Shown: positions 1-8,609 of the stretch, one piece after another | Layout: each line of letters starts with the position of its first letter | Numbering within the stretch: the first letter of the stretch is position 1 | DNA from: Bin87 sp965222895 | GTDB taxonomy: Bacteria > Chloroflexota > Dehalococcoidia > Lucifugimonadales > UBA3495 | Length of the DNA stretch: 64,000 nucleotides | Assembly (NCBI GenBank): GCA_965222895.1 | Contig: CBDCVB010000001.1 | Location: 186,001-250,000 of the forward strand | Reading direction: 5' to 3' | Made by a program: the position numbers and the translations under genes | Notes under the pieces: generated by a model | What the model saw: the letters and a program-made list of their open reading frames with translations, nothing else | The model's database searches: none | Told to the model about the DNA's origin: nothing

Positions 1-236
1 AAAGAACTGTTCGTCTTCGTGGCCGAACCGGAGGCGCCACCGGACAACAACGCCGCCGAACGCAGCCTGCGCCACCTGGTCGTCAGCCGCAAGATCAGCG
101 GCGGCACCCGGTCGGAACGGGGCAGCAGCAGCAAGATGACCCTGGCTTCCCTCTTCGGCACCTGGCGCGCCCAAGGACTGAATCCCCTCGCCGCTTGCCG
201 ACAACTGCTCACTTCCCCGCAACTCTGAACAGTTAC
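1..236 (+). mobile_element. IS66-family element, 3' end (copy A, continues left of window)
   Basis: The frame is open from base 1 to the TGA at 226-228 and encodes the C-terminal end of an IS66 transposase, including the segment NNAAERSLR that carries the last acidic residue of the DDE triad. The element ends at 236 with CAGTTAC, the complement of the GTAA... terminus typical of IS66. Bases from 237 on match the interior of the same IS (compare the intact copy near 42441), so copy A appears to sit inside a second IS66 copy in the same orientation. The rest of copy A lies outside the window. Confidence 0.9.
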
Positions 237-1363
237 CTTTGCCCGCCGTCGCATGACGCCCACCCGTCGGGTGGAGCATCTGGTGGACCACTGCCCCGAC
301 TGCGGAACCGAGTTGTCCGGCGGCTGGACCCAGCGCACCCGGGAGGTCATCGAGTTGCCCCAGGTTCCGGCGGAAGTTACCGAGCACGTCTACATCGCCA
401 GGGATTGTCCGGGGTGCCGACGCCGCTGCGTTCCCACCGCGCAACTGGATGGCGTGGTGATGGGCCAGCAGCGCCTGGGTATCAACCTGGTCAGTCTGAT
501 CGCCACGCTGCGAGAGGAGGCCCGACTGCCCATTGGCGCCATCCAATGGTATCTGCGCACCGTCCATGGGCTGCGCCTCAGCGTGGGAGCCATCATGGCT
601 GCGGTGCATCGCACCGCGCAAAAGGCCCAGGCCGCCGTGGACCGGATTCTGGCCGAGATCCGCGCCAGCCCAGTGGTCCACGCCGACGAGACCAGCTGGC
701 GTGAGGACGGCCACAACGGCTACGTGTGGACTTTCAGTACCCCCACCCAACGCTACTTCCTGCGGCGGGGTCGCAACAAGGAAGTGGTGGATGAAGCTCT
801 GGGCGACACCTTCTCCGGCGTGCTGGTCAGCGACTTCTACGCTGCCTACCACCATTATGACGGCCCCAAACAGCGCTGCTGGGTCCACCTGCTGCGGGAC
901 ATCCATGATCTGAAGGCCCTTTACCCGAAGGACCAAAAGCTGGCGCAGTGGGCCGACGCCGTCCACGAGATTTACGACCGGGCCAAAGCCAGCGCCCATC
1001 CCCAGACAAGCGGCGACGCGCCGCCCAACTGGCCCTGGAACGGCAGCTGCTGGCCATTTGCCAACCCTTCCTTCACGACCCTTCGGCAACCCAGGCCAAG
1101 TTATGCCGACGCATCGAGCGCCATATCAAAGAACTCTTCGTCTTCGTGGCCGAACCGGAGGCGCCATCGGACAACAACGCCGCCGAACGCAGCCTGCGCC
1201 ATCTGGTCGTCAGTCGCAAGATCAGCGGCGGCACCCGGTCGGAACGGGGCAGCATCAGCAGGATGACCCTGGCTTCCCTCTTCGGCACCTGGCGCGCCCA
1301 AGGACTGAATCCCCTCGCCGCTTGCCGGCAACTGCTCTCTTCCCCGCAACTCTGAACAGTTAC
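237..1363 (+). pseudogene. IS66-family transposase, 5'-truncated and frameshifted (copy B)
   Basis: This stretch encodes the zinc-finger region (CPDCG, CPGCRRRC), the DDE domain (VHADET, VSDFYAAY) and, in another frame, the C-terminal end (NNAAERSLR) of an IS66 transposase. Against the intact copies at 6051-7502 and 42120-43571 the 5' part is missing at 237, where copy A joins. One C is missing near 1009 (CAGAC-AAG instead of CAGACCAAG), which shifts the frame after residues HPQT. The last frame stops at 1353-1355 and the IS end CAGTTAC is at 1357-1363. It is non-functional. Confidence 0.9.
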
Positions 1364-1365
1364 CG

Positions 1366-1394
1366 TTGGTAAGGGCATAAAATGCGGGTATAAT
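1366..1394 (+). promoter_or_regulatory. sigma70-type promoter upstream of xdhC-like gene
   Basis: TTGGTA at 1366-1371 and a perfect TATAAT at 1389-1394 are separated by 17 bp. This would start transcription near 1401, about 90 bases before the GTG of the XdhC-like gene. The -35 box begins three bases after the end of the IS66 copy, so the IS may have altered or supplied upstream context. Sequence-based prediction only. Confidence 0.55.
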
Positions 1395-1491
1395 CGTGGT
1401 AGCAACCTATGGGCCGGCGAAGCTGATTGCGGTCTTGATGTTAAGATAATGTGCGGTATTCGTCGGCGGCAGAATTCAGGCAGGTGAAGGC

Positions 1492-2628
1492 GTGCGCGAA
1501 GTAATTCAGGAAGCGGTAAATCAGCTGGATACGGGCAACCCCTGCGTACTGGCTACGGTGGTTCGCACCAAGGGTTCCACCCCCCAGAAGGCCGGCGCAA
1601 TGCTGCTGGTACGCACCGACGGCACCGCCGTGGGCACACTGGGCGGCGGCTGCGTCGAGGGCGACATCTGGTTCGCCGCACAGGAAATCCTGCGCAACCA
1701 GGGTGGCCCCGAGTTCAAGGACTACTATCTCAACGAAGACATCGCGGCGCGGGACGGCCTAGTCTGCGGCGGCACGATGTATTTCTACCTGGAACCATTC
1801 TGGGAGACGGACGACTTTACCGACATTGGCCAGGAACTGCTGGGGGCTTACGACGGCGCCGAGCCGGCCGCGCTGGCAACCGTGGTCAGGTCGGATGGCG
1901 ACACGGCTCAACTGGGAGCCAAGCTGCTGCTGCGCTCTGACGGGTCGGTGGCGGGCAGCATTGGCGCCGCCGAACTCGACGAGATGGCGTTGGAAGTTGC
2001 CGCCCGCGTTGCCTCCGTGGGCGCGAATGAGGCGGTGGACATCGACGACCAGACCGAGCTGTTCGTTGAGGGATTTACCACTCCGCCCACGCTGGTAATG
2101 GTTGGCGGCGGGCACGTTGGCAAAGCGACGGCAGACCTGGCCCACCGGCTCGGCTACCGCGTTTACATCGTGGACGACCGGCAAGATTTCGCCAATCCCG
2201 AACGGTTCCCCTACGCTGAGGAAACCATCGTTGCGCCCTATACCGACTGGGCGACGCATCTCGACATCAATGTGAACAGCTTTATCGTCGTTGCGTCGCG
2301 CGGGCACTGGTTCGACGATGTGGCCCTGGAATCTGCGCTGACCACCCGCGCCCGCTACATCGGTTTGCTGGGCAGCCGTCGCAAGACGCTGATGATCTAC
2401 CAGCGGCTGCTGCAGCTGGGTGTGCCCCGCGAGCGACTGGCCGAGGTGCGCGCTCCCATCGGGCTGGACATTGGCGCGCTGGAACCGGCGGAGCTGGCGG
2501 TGAGCATCATGTCGGAAATCATCATGGCCCGTCGCGGCGGCAAGGGCAGCCCGATGACCATGGACGACTGGTACCTGAACCGCGCCGAACAGCGGGCGAA
2601 CCGGGCGATGAGCGTGCCGGCGGACTAG
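1492..2628 (+). CDS. XdhC/CoxI family molybdenum hydroxylase maturation protein
   Basis: This 378-residue protein has two parts. The N-terminal XdhC_CoxI domain includes LGGGCVEGDIW at about residues 49-60. The C-terminal Rossmann domain has the nucleotide-binding string VGGGHVGKA at about 203-211 and DDRQDFAN after it. XdhC proteins bind and sulfurate the molybdenum cofactor and insert it into xanthine dehydrogenase or CO-dehydrogenase-type hydroxylases. The GTG start follows AGGTG at 1482-1486. The next gene, 20 bases downstream, is a MocA-like nucleotidyltransferase, the usual partner in making the cytosine-dinucleotide cofactor. No hydroxylase structural gene is in the window. Confidence 0.9.
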   Translation: MREVIQEAVNQLDTGNPCVLATVVRTKGSTPQKAGAMLLVRTDGTAVGTLGGGCVEGDIWFAAQEILRNQGGPEFKDYYLNEDIAARDGLVCGGTMYFYLEPFWETDDFTDIGQELLGAYDGAEPAALATVVRSDGDTAQLGAKLLLRSDGSVAGSIGAAELDEMALEVAARVASVGANEAVDIDDQTELFVEGFTTPPTLVMVGGGHVGKATADLAHRLGYRVYIVDDRQDFANPERFPYAEETIVAPYTDWATHLDINVNSFIVVASRGHWFDDVALESALTTRARYIGLLGSRRKTLMIYQRLLQLGVPRERLAEVRAPIGLDIGALEPAELAVSIMSEIIMARRGGKGSPMTMDDWYLNRAEQRANRAMSVPAD

Positions 2629-2648
2629 CCGGGCCCGGCCTCAACGCG

Positions 2649-3320
2649 TTGGAAAAACTGGCTACCATCACGTCTGCGGTGCTGCTTGCCGCCGGCGTTT
2701 CCCGGCGCATGGGCACGCTGAAAGCCCTGCTGGACTGGTCGGGCCGGCCGCTCATTGTCCACCAGATTGTTGCCTTGCGCCAGGCCGGCGCCGACGAGGT
2801 GGTGGTGGTGCTGGGGCATCGCGGCGACGAATTGCAGGCCCGTATTGGCGCCAACCGGGATGTCTATGACGCGGGCAACGTCCGCTGCGCCCACAACCCT
2901 GACTACGCCCTGGGCAAAACAACGTCCATCAAGGTTGGGCTGCAGGCTATCGATCCCGACCCGGACCGGCCGGGCGACATCCTGATGCTCAACGTTGACC
3001 AGCCCCGCAGCGCCAGCGTCATACGGCAGGTTCTGGATGCGCACCACCGCGGGAGCGGCGCGCTAATCACCATTCCCACGCACCAGGGCAAGGGCGGCCA
3101 TCCGATTGCCGTGCAGCGTTCGCTGTTGCCGGAGTTGCTGGCTATTGACGAGGCCACGCAGGGGATGCGGGCGGTTACGCAGCGCCACGTGGAATCCACG
3201 CAGCGCGTCGAACTGGGCGCGCCGGAGTTGCTCTGGGACGTCAATACGCCAGAGCAGTACCTGGCGGCGCTGGCTGCCGCCGGCCTGGCCGCACCGGACC
3301 AGGCTCCCCCCGACTTTTAG
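2649..3320 (+). CDS. MobA/MocA-like molybdenum cofactor nucleotidyltransferase
   Basis: This 223-residue protein has the NTP-transferase signature LAAGVSRRMG at about residues 13-22 with the following Lys (LKALL), and an NVDQP segment near residue 117 typical of the MocA branch. MocA transfers CMP to molybdopterin to form the cofactor used by xanthine-dehydrogenase-type enzymes. The start shown is TTG at 2649, which gives the full N-terminal strand before the glycine loop. The pairing with the XdhC gene just upstream supports a maturation role. Which nucleotide it uses cannot be read with certainty. Confidence 0.85.
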   Translation: MEKLATITSAVLLAAGVSRRMGTLKALLDWSGRPLIVHQIVALRQAGADEVVVVLGHRGDELQARIGANRDVYDAGNVRCAHNPDYALGKTTSIKVGLQAIDPDPDRPGDILMLNVDQPRSASVIRQVLDAHHRGSGALITIPTHQGKGGHPIAVQRSLLPELLAIDEATQGMRAVTQRHVESTQRVELGAPELLWDVNTPEQYLAALAAAGLAAPDQAPPDF

Positions 3321-3349
3321 CCGCCGGTGGCCGGGCCGCCCAGCGTCGG

Positions 3350-3524
3350 GCGTACCCACTCCGATGTATCATTGCGAGCGTAGCGTGGCAATCCCGTCGC
3401 CGTAGCAACGGCGGTTCGCTCACGTGTGTTCAACCTCATCGAGATTGCCACGTCGCGATGCTCCTCGCAATGACACAGTAGGTACGCAGTCGCGGTGCTC
3501 CTCGCAATGACACAGTGGGTACGC
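3350..3524. repeat. interspersed palindromic repeat, copy R1
   Basis: The outer arms are GCGTACCCACT at 3350-3360 and AGTGGGTACGC at 3514-3524. Inside lies an imperfect palindrome from TCATTGCGAGCG (3369) to CTCGCAATGA (ending 3473). A second partial copy of the right arm follows (3485-3524). Copies R2-R8 occur elsewhere in this window. Confidence 0.85.
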
Positions 3525-3595
3525 ATGAGGCGGCTCAGTCCGGTGCAATTTTCGCTCCAATCCCGACTCGCGTAATCCTGAGCGCCACGCATCGA

Positions 3596-3644
3596 TTGAC
3601 TTGACATTATTTGACTTGACATTGATTGTCTAGTCATGTATTGT
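3596..3644 (+). promoter_or_regulatory. MarR-type operator overlapping a sigma70 promoter
   Basis: TGACTTGACA (3612-3621) and TGTCTAGTCA (3627-3636) form an inverted repeat with 9 of 10 matching pairs around a 5-bp centre. The -35 box TTGACA (3616-3621) lies inside the left arm, and TATTGT (3639-3644) is a -10 box 17 bp further on. A repressor bound here would block RNA polymerase. TTGACTTGACATT is also directly repeated at 3596-3608 and 3611-3623. The gene just downstream encodes a MarR protein, so autoregulation is the natural reading. Confidence 0.7.
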
Positions 3645-3650
3645 GTCCAC

Positions 3651-4106
3651 ATGGACGTACAACAACGGATCACCGCGCAGGATGGATTGGGGTTTTGGCT
3701 CGGGTCGTTGGGTTCGGCGATTAAGAACAGCCTGAACCGAAGACTGGTCCCATTTGGCATCACTACGGCCCAATGGGCAATCATGGAGACCTGCTACAAC
3801 GGCGAGGCCAATTCAATATCGACGCTGTGCCGAGTTATTCCGGTTGACGCCGCCGCCATCAGCCGCCAGGTTGACCGGCTGGTTGCCAAGGGATTCGTCC
3901 AGCGCCGGCGGAGCACCCGCGACCGCCGCAACGTCCGCATCACACTGACCGCCGACGGTCGCGAGCTGGTGCCCCGGTTGGCCCATATCGTGTATGCCAA
4001 CAATGACCACTTCGCCAGCCGGCTCGACAGCACGGAGCAGGCGGAATTCGTGCGGATGTTGAAAAAGATCCTGGCCCACGAAGAAATTGGAGAGGACCAA
4101 ATATGA
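3651..4106 (+). CDS. MarR family transcriptional regulator
   Basis: The protein is about 151 residues, the usual MarR length. It has a winged helix (ISTLCRVIPVDAAAISRQVDRLVAKGFVQRR..., split here at about residues 51-80) and the conserved wing RSTRDRRNVRITLTADG. MarR proteins are dimeric repressors that usually release DNA on binding aromatic or phenolic ligands. I chose ATG 3651 over the in-frame ATG at 3636 because the predicted promoter -10 ends at 3644, which would make the mRNA leaderless or nearly so. The genes behind it are an isochorismatase-like hydrolase and an MFS pump, probably its targets. Confidence 0.88.
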   Translation: MDVQQRITAQDGLGFWLGSLGSAIKNSLNRRLVPFGITTAQWAIMETCYNGEANSISTLCRVIPVDAAAISRQVDRLVAKGFVQRRRSTRDRRNVRITLTADGRELVPRLAHIVYANNDHFASRLDSTEQAEFVRMLKKILAHEEIGEDQI

Positions 4107-4185
4107 GCAAGCAGTAATTAGCCGGACACAAAGCAGACTAAACCCGGATCGCCGGCATTGAAGACGACACGACCTGGAGGTTGAC

Positions 4186-4800
4186 ATGACTACCCAAATC
4201 GCCAGAGACCCTAAAACCGACCACCTGCTCACCCCCGAAAACTCGGCATTGATTTTGATTGACTTTCAGCCCGGTCTGATTGACGGCACCAGGTCGGTTG
4301 GCCGGGAGATCCTGGTCAACAACGTAGTGGCGCTGGCCAAGACCGGCAGCCTGTTTCGGTTGCCCATCGTGTTATCCACCGTAGCGGTGACCGCCGGCTA
4401 CCAGGAAGATACAATTGCCGAGCTGAAGTCGGCCCTGCCCGACGTTCCTACCATCGACCGCTTCAAAGTGAACGCCTGGGAAGAACCCGCTTTCCGCGAG
4501 GCGGTGATCGCCACCGGACGGCGCAAGCTGATAATGGCCGGACTGTGGACGGAAGTGTGCCTCGTGTTCCCGGCGCTGGACCTGCTCAACGAGGGCTATC
4601 AGGTGTACGCCGTGTCCGATGCGTCGGGCGGCACCAGCGTCGACGCCCACGAGCGCGGTATGCAGCGGATCATCCAGGCCGGGGCGGTGCCGGTAACTTG
4701 GGAAGCGGTGATGGCGGAGCTGGCGCGACTGAATATTGAGGACTACGACTTCAACGGGTTCATGGAGCTGATGAACGTGTACTTGCCCGCCAGCGTGTGA
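4186..4800 (+). CDS. isochorismatase-family cysteine hydrolase
   Basis: This 204-residue protein has the fold markers of the isochorismatase superfamily: LILIDFQPG with the putative catalytic Asp26, a candidate Lys94, and Cys125 in GLWTEVCL. It resembles the YcaC branch of uncertain substrate more than true isochorismatases. The ATG follows a GGAGG-like site (TGGAGGTTGAC). It lies 79 bases after the MarR gene and 86 bases before the MFS gene on the same strand, so the three probably form one regulated unit. The substrate is unknown. Confidence 0.88.
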   Translation: MTTQIARDPKTDHLLTPENSALILIDFQPGLIDGTRSVGREILVNNVVALAKTGSLFRLPIVLSTVAVTAGYQEDTIAELKSALPDVPTIDRFKVNAWEEPAFREAVIATGRRKLIMAGLWTEVCLVFPALDLLNEGYQVYAVSDASGGTSVDAHERGMQRIIQAGAVPVTWEAVMAELARLNIEDYDFNGFMELMNVYLPASV

Positions 4801-4818
4801 TTCCATCCGTCCCGTAGG

Positions 4819-4837
4819 GGCCGGCTTGAAGCCGGCC
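4819..4837. repeat. short GC-rich hairpin between isochorismatase and MFS genes
   Basis: A 9-bp inverted repeat GGCCGGCTT/AAGCCGGCC around one base. There is no U-tract, so it is not a convincing terminator. It may be an intergenic repeat or an mRNA-processing hairpin. Confidence 0.4.
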
Positions 4838-6050
4838 GCTACGCCGGGAAAGGTTATTCGGGAGAAGCTATTCAGGAGGGGTTGCCATGGACGTTGCCAG
4901 TAATTCGGGACGGCAAGCCGCCGTCCTGCCTGTTATCTGCCTTGCTCTTTTCCTCAGCGTACTGAACGCCTCCGCCCTGGGGGTAATGCTGCCCGACATC
5001 GCTGCCGACTTGTCTGTCGATACCGGTCAACTCGGTTGGGTAATGACCGGCTTCCTCCTGGTCTTTGGCATCGCTATCCCATTCTATGGCCGGCTCGCCG
5101 ACCGCTACGGCGCCAAGCCGATGTTTATTCTGGGATTGACCATATTCCCGATCGGGTCGCTGGTGTGCGCTTTGGCGCCCAGCCTGGAAGTACTGCTGCT
5201 AGGGAGAATCATCCAGGCTGCCGGCGGCGCGGCCATCCCCGGATTGGGTATGACGTTAGCCAGCCGTGCCTATGGCCCAGAGTCTCGCGGGAAGGCTCTG
5301 GGCATTCTGGCTGCTACCATCGGCGCCGGCTCTGCCGCCGGGCCGCTGCTGGGCGGCTTACTGGCAGCGTCGTTGGGCTGGCAATCCATCTTTTACATCA
5401 ACGCCGGCTCAATTTTGCTGGTTCCAGTTACGCTGCAGATTCTGTCATCCAACGAACCACGCTCTGCCGGCAGCCTGGACTTCTGGGGCGGGGCAGCGTT
5501 GGGAATGGTGGTAGTTGGCGCGTTGCTGGCGTCGTCGGTGGGAGCGCGGTCGGGCTGGCTTTCACTTCCGGTTCTGGTGGGTGTCGTAATCTTCAGCGTG
5601 GGTTTGCTGGCGCTGTTGTATCGACAACGCAAAGCCGCTTCGCCATTCATCCCCCAGGAGTTTTTGCGCAGTCGCCGGTATGTCGCGCTACTCGGCATTA
5701 GCTTTACCGTGATGGCGACTAACTTGGCCGTTCTTATCGGCATTCCCATTCTGATTGCCGCAATTCATGGTCTGACCGCAATTCAGGTGGGCCTGGTGAT
5801 GCTACCCGGCGCAATATGCAGTTCAGTATTCGGCGTATTGGCTGGCCGCCTTACGGACCGCAAAGGCGCTGGGCTGCCGATGCGGGTGGGAGCGCCGATT
5901 ATGCTGCTTGCTGTGCTGGGACTATCTACCTATGCGGGGACGTCAATCTGGGCGGTTGCCCTTTTCGCCGGGTTGCTCGGCGCGGGGTTCGGCCTGGTTA
6001 ACACGCCGCTGGCGGCGACCATATCGAAAATCATGCGGGGGCCCATGCTG

Positions 6051-7502
6051 GTAACTGTTCAGAGTTGCGGGGAAGTGAGCAGTTGTCGGCAAGCGGCGAG
6101 GGGATTCAGTCCTTGGGCGCGCCAGGTGCCGAAGAGGGAAGCCAGGGTCATCTTGCTGCTGCTGCCCCGTTGCGACCGGGTGCCGCCGCTGATCTTGCGA
6201 CTGACGACCAGGTGGCGCAGGCTGCGTTCGGCGGCGTTGTTGTCCGGTGGCGCCTCCGGTTCGGCCACGAAGACGAACAGTTCTTTGATATGGCGCTCGA
6301 TGCGTCGGCATAGCTTGGCCTGGGTTGCCGAGGGGTCGTGAAGGAAGGGTTGGCAAATGGCCAGCAGCTGCCGTTCCAGGGCCAGTTGGGCGGTGCGTCG
6401 CCGCTTGGTCTGGGGATGGGCGCTGGCTTTGGCCCGGTCGTAAATCTCGTGGACGGCGTCGGCCCACTGCGCCAGTGGCGCGTCATCGGGGTAGAGGGTT
6501 CGCAGGTCGTGGATGTCCCGCAGCAGATGGACCCAGCAGCGCTGTTTGGGGCCCTCGTAATGGTGGTAGGCGGCGTAGAAGTCGCTGACCAGGACGCCGG
6601 CGAAGGTGTCGCCCAGAGCTTCATCCACCACTTCCTTGTTGCGACCCCGCCGCAGGAAGTAGCGCGCCGATGGTGTGCTGAAAGTCCACACGTAGCCGTT
6701 GTGTCCATCCTCACGCCAGCCGGTCTCGTCGGCATGGACCACTGGGCTGGCGCGGACTTGGGCCAGAATCCGGTCCACTGCGGACTGGGCCTTTTGCGCA
6801 GTGCGATGCACCGCCGCCATGATGGCTCCCACGCTGAGGCTCAGCCCATGGACGGTGTGCAGATACCGCTGGATGCCGGCGATGGGCAGTCGGGCCTCCT
6901 CTCGGAGCGTGGCAATCAGACTGACCAGGTTGATACCCATGCGCTGCTGGCCCATCACCACGCCGTCCATTTGTGCAGGGGGAACGCAGCGGCGTCGGCA
7001 CCCCGGGCAATCCCTGGCGATGTAGACGTGCTCGGTAACTTCCGCCGGAACCTGGGGCAGGTCGATGACCTCCCGCGTGCGCTGGGTCCAGCCACCGGAC
7101 AACAGCGTTCCGCAGTCGGGACAGTGGTCCACCACATGCTCCACCCGACGGGTGGGCGTCATGCGACGGCGGGCAAAGCCGTGGGGCCGCCCCTGGCGTG
7201 GCGCTTTGGGCTGGGCCGGTTTCTGGCTGGCTTCGGGTTTGACACCGGGCATCCCCCGGGCGCCACTGGGTTTGGCCCGCCCTTCCAGCTGAGCAACCCG
7301 TTGCTCCAGGCCCTCGATGATGGCCTGCTGTCGGGCTATGATGGCCTCCTGCCGTATGACGATGGCGATGAGCACATCGCGGTCAGCAGTGGACAGGTCG
7401 ATTTCCGGATTCATACCCGTTATATGACATAACCACAACCCCTCGCGCAAGCCATCCCCGAACCTCTTTGAACCAATTCCCCCACCAAGTCTGAACAGTT
7501 AC
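6051..7502 (-). mobile_element. IS66-family insertion sequence, complete copy (1452 bp)
   Basis: The element starts GTAACTGTTCAGAGTT and ends with the near-complement ACTGAACAGTTAC, with flanking 8-bp duplications CCATGCTG. The GTAA ends and the 8-bp duplication are diagnostic of IS66. It carries only a tnpC-type transposase and no tnpA/tnpB, as in the ISBst12-like subgroup. The same 1452-bp length is found at 42120-43571. Confidence 0.95.
6059..7414 (-). CDS. IS66-family transposase (TnpC type)
   Basis: A 451-residue transposase when started at the ATG encoding MNPEIDLST; an upstream in-frame extension exists but crosses the end region. It has an N-terminal coiled coil (QEAIIARQQAIIEGLEQRV), a zinc-binding region (CPDCG at about 106 and CPGCRRRC), and an IS66 DDE domain with VHADET, VSDFYAAY and NNAAERSLR holding the three acidic residues. 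The C-terminus is the conserved LFGTWRAQGLNPLAACRQLL. The frame is intact, so it may be active. Confidence 0.93.
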   Translation of the reverse strand: MNPEIDLSTADRDVLIAIVIRQEAIIARQQAIIEGLEQRVAQLEGRAKPSGARGMPGVKPEASQKPAQPKAPRQGRPHGFARRRMTPTRRVEHVVDHCPDCGTLLSGGWTQRTREVIDLPQVPAEVTEHVYIARDCPGCRRRCVPPAQMDGVVMGQQRMGINLVSLIATLREEARLPIAGIQRYLHTVHGLSLSVGAIMAAVHRTAQKAQSAVDRILAQVRASPVVHADETGWREDGHNGYVWTFSTPSARYFLRRGRNKEVVDEALGDTFAGVLVSDFYAAYHHYEGPKQRCWVHLLRDIHDLRTLYPDDAPLAQWADAVHEIYDRAKASAHPQTKRRRTAQLALERQLLAICQPFLHDPSATQAKLCRRIERHIKELFVFVAEPEAPPDNNAAERSLRHLVVSRKISGGTRSQRGSSSKMTLASLFGTWRAQGLNPLAACRQLLTSPQL

Positions 7503-7944
7503 CCATGCTGGCGTCGGCTTTGAGCATCAATTCGATGCTGTTCTTCCTGGGCGGCAGTTTTGGCACGACGCTGCTGATTGCGGTGACCGCGGCGCGAGGA
7601 ACACCGGGCAGCAATCCGCTGAACCCTTTTTACTCCGGCGCGGCCGCCGGCTTTAGCGATGGCTTCCTGATTCTGACGCTCCCGGTGATTGCCGCGCTGG
7701 CCCTGTTATTGGCGCTCACCAATGTTGCCGAGCCAAGCGTCGCCGGGCCTGCGATGGACGCAGAACCGGATGCTGTCGAAAGTCCCGGGTGGACCGGCGA
7801 CTGTTCGGTACCCTGGACCCCGCAATGCGTCGAATTTGGTGAGACGGCGCGGCCCACGAACCGACTTGCCCAACTGCGCTCTCAATGAAACGCCAAGAAC
7901 CGGTACACGCCAATGACCGGCTTGCGGCGGGTTGTTCCAAAGAA

Positions 7945-7982
7945 AAGGCCAGGACCCAATTACGGTGTCCTGGCCTTGTTTA
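7945..7982 (+). terminator. intrinsic terminator after the MFS gene
   Basis: An 11-bp perfect stem (AAGGCCAGGAC 7945-7955, GTCCTGGCCTT 7967-7977) with an 11-base loop, followed by TTGTTTAT. It lies 57 bases after the MFS stop and would end the MarR-hydrolase-MFS transcript. Confidence 0.7.
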
Positions 7983-8376
7983 TCCATCGGCTATGGCCGT
8001 CCGCTGGCCGGTCTTCCGACCGATATGCCCGCCGTTCCAGTGGCGCCTATATGCGCTGGGTCAGGCGTGTGGCCTATGCGTTTATACCAACGGCTCGCCC
8101 GATGCTTCAGATTCTCCCCATCGGTCGGTGCGGTTCATGGGCCCGCTAACACCCACCGACAGGGCGTGTACAGGGGTAAAGCCATCTATGGTTCAGCGTT
8201 ATTAACGAAACCATTTCACACCTCCTGCAATGACGGTTATTTACCATCCGGTTTCGGCGGGTGGGATTTCCCAGCAACCCCAGCACCTTGAATACAGAGT
8301 ATAGCGTGGAGCGATACTTGTCAACCCCAAAACATGGCGATTTTCGCGAATTGGCGACCCTGTATCCGAGGCCACC
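7983..8376. other. intergenic region without a recognisable gene
   Basis: Several short frames cross this stretch on both strands but none has a ribosome-binding site, a family motif or consistent codon bias. I see no RNA gene. Confidence 0.5.
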
Positions 8377-8535
8377 CGTACCCACTTTAATCTGTCATTG
8401 CGAGGAGCATAGCGACGTGGCAATCTCGATAGGTTGCACACACGTCGGCGAACCGCCGGTGCTATGGCGACGGGATTGCCACGCTACGCTCGCAATGACA
8501 GATTATTACGCTCTCAATGACAACGTGGGTACGCG
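8377..8535. repeat. interspersed palindromic repeat, copy R2
   Basis: It runs from CGTACCCACTTTAATCTGTC (8377) through TCATTGCGAGGAGC to CTCGCAATGACAG and GTGGGTACGCG (8525-8535). It is the same family as R1 in the opposite internal orientation, immediately upstream of the SsuD-like gene. Confidence 0.8.
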
Positions 8536-8609
8536 TAAGACGGCATTAACATCGCGTTTGGCGGGAAACGGAGCCATGCCGACGGGTTCTGCAGTCGGAT
8601 TAGGGTAAA

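Larger units (their letters stand above)
4887..7888 (+). pseudogene. MFS drug transporter (DHA2-like), split by an IS66 element
   Basis: The 5' part (4887-6050) encodes membrane segments with MFS motif A (GRLADRYGAKP, about residues 67-77) and motif C (GAGSAAGPLLGG, about residues 151-162). The rest resumes at 7503-7888 (LASALSINSMLFFLGG...). Between them lies IS66 (6051-7502) with the 8-bp duplication CCATGCTG at 6043-6050 and 7503-7510. Removing the IS and one copy of the duplication restores the frame across MRGPM-LASAL, giving roughly a 514-residue 14-helix-type transporter. The role was probably efflux of a small molecule linked to the MarR regulator upstream. The gene is now broken, and the frame runs out inside the IS. 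Confidence 0.9.

Noticed and set aside
6338..7432. A 364-codon plus-strand open frame inside the IS66 element
   Set aside because: It is the antisense shadow of the transposase; the same frame appears in the other IS66 copies.
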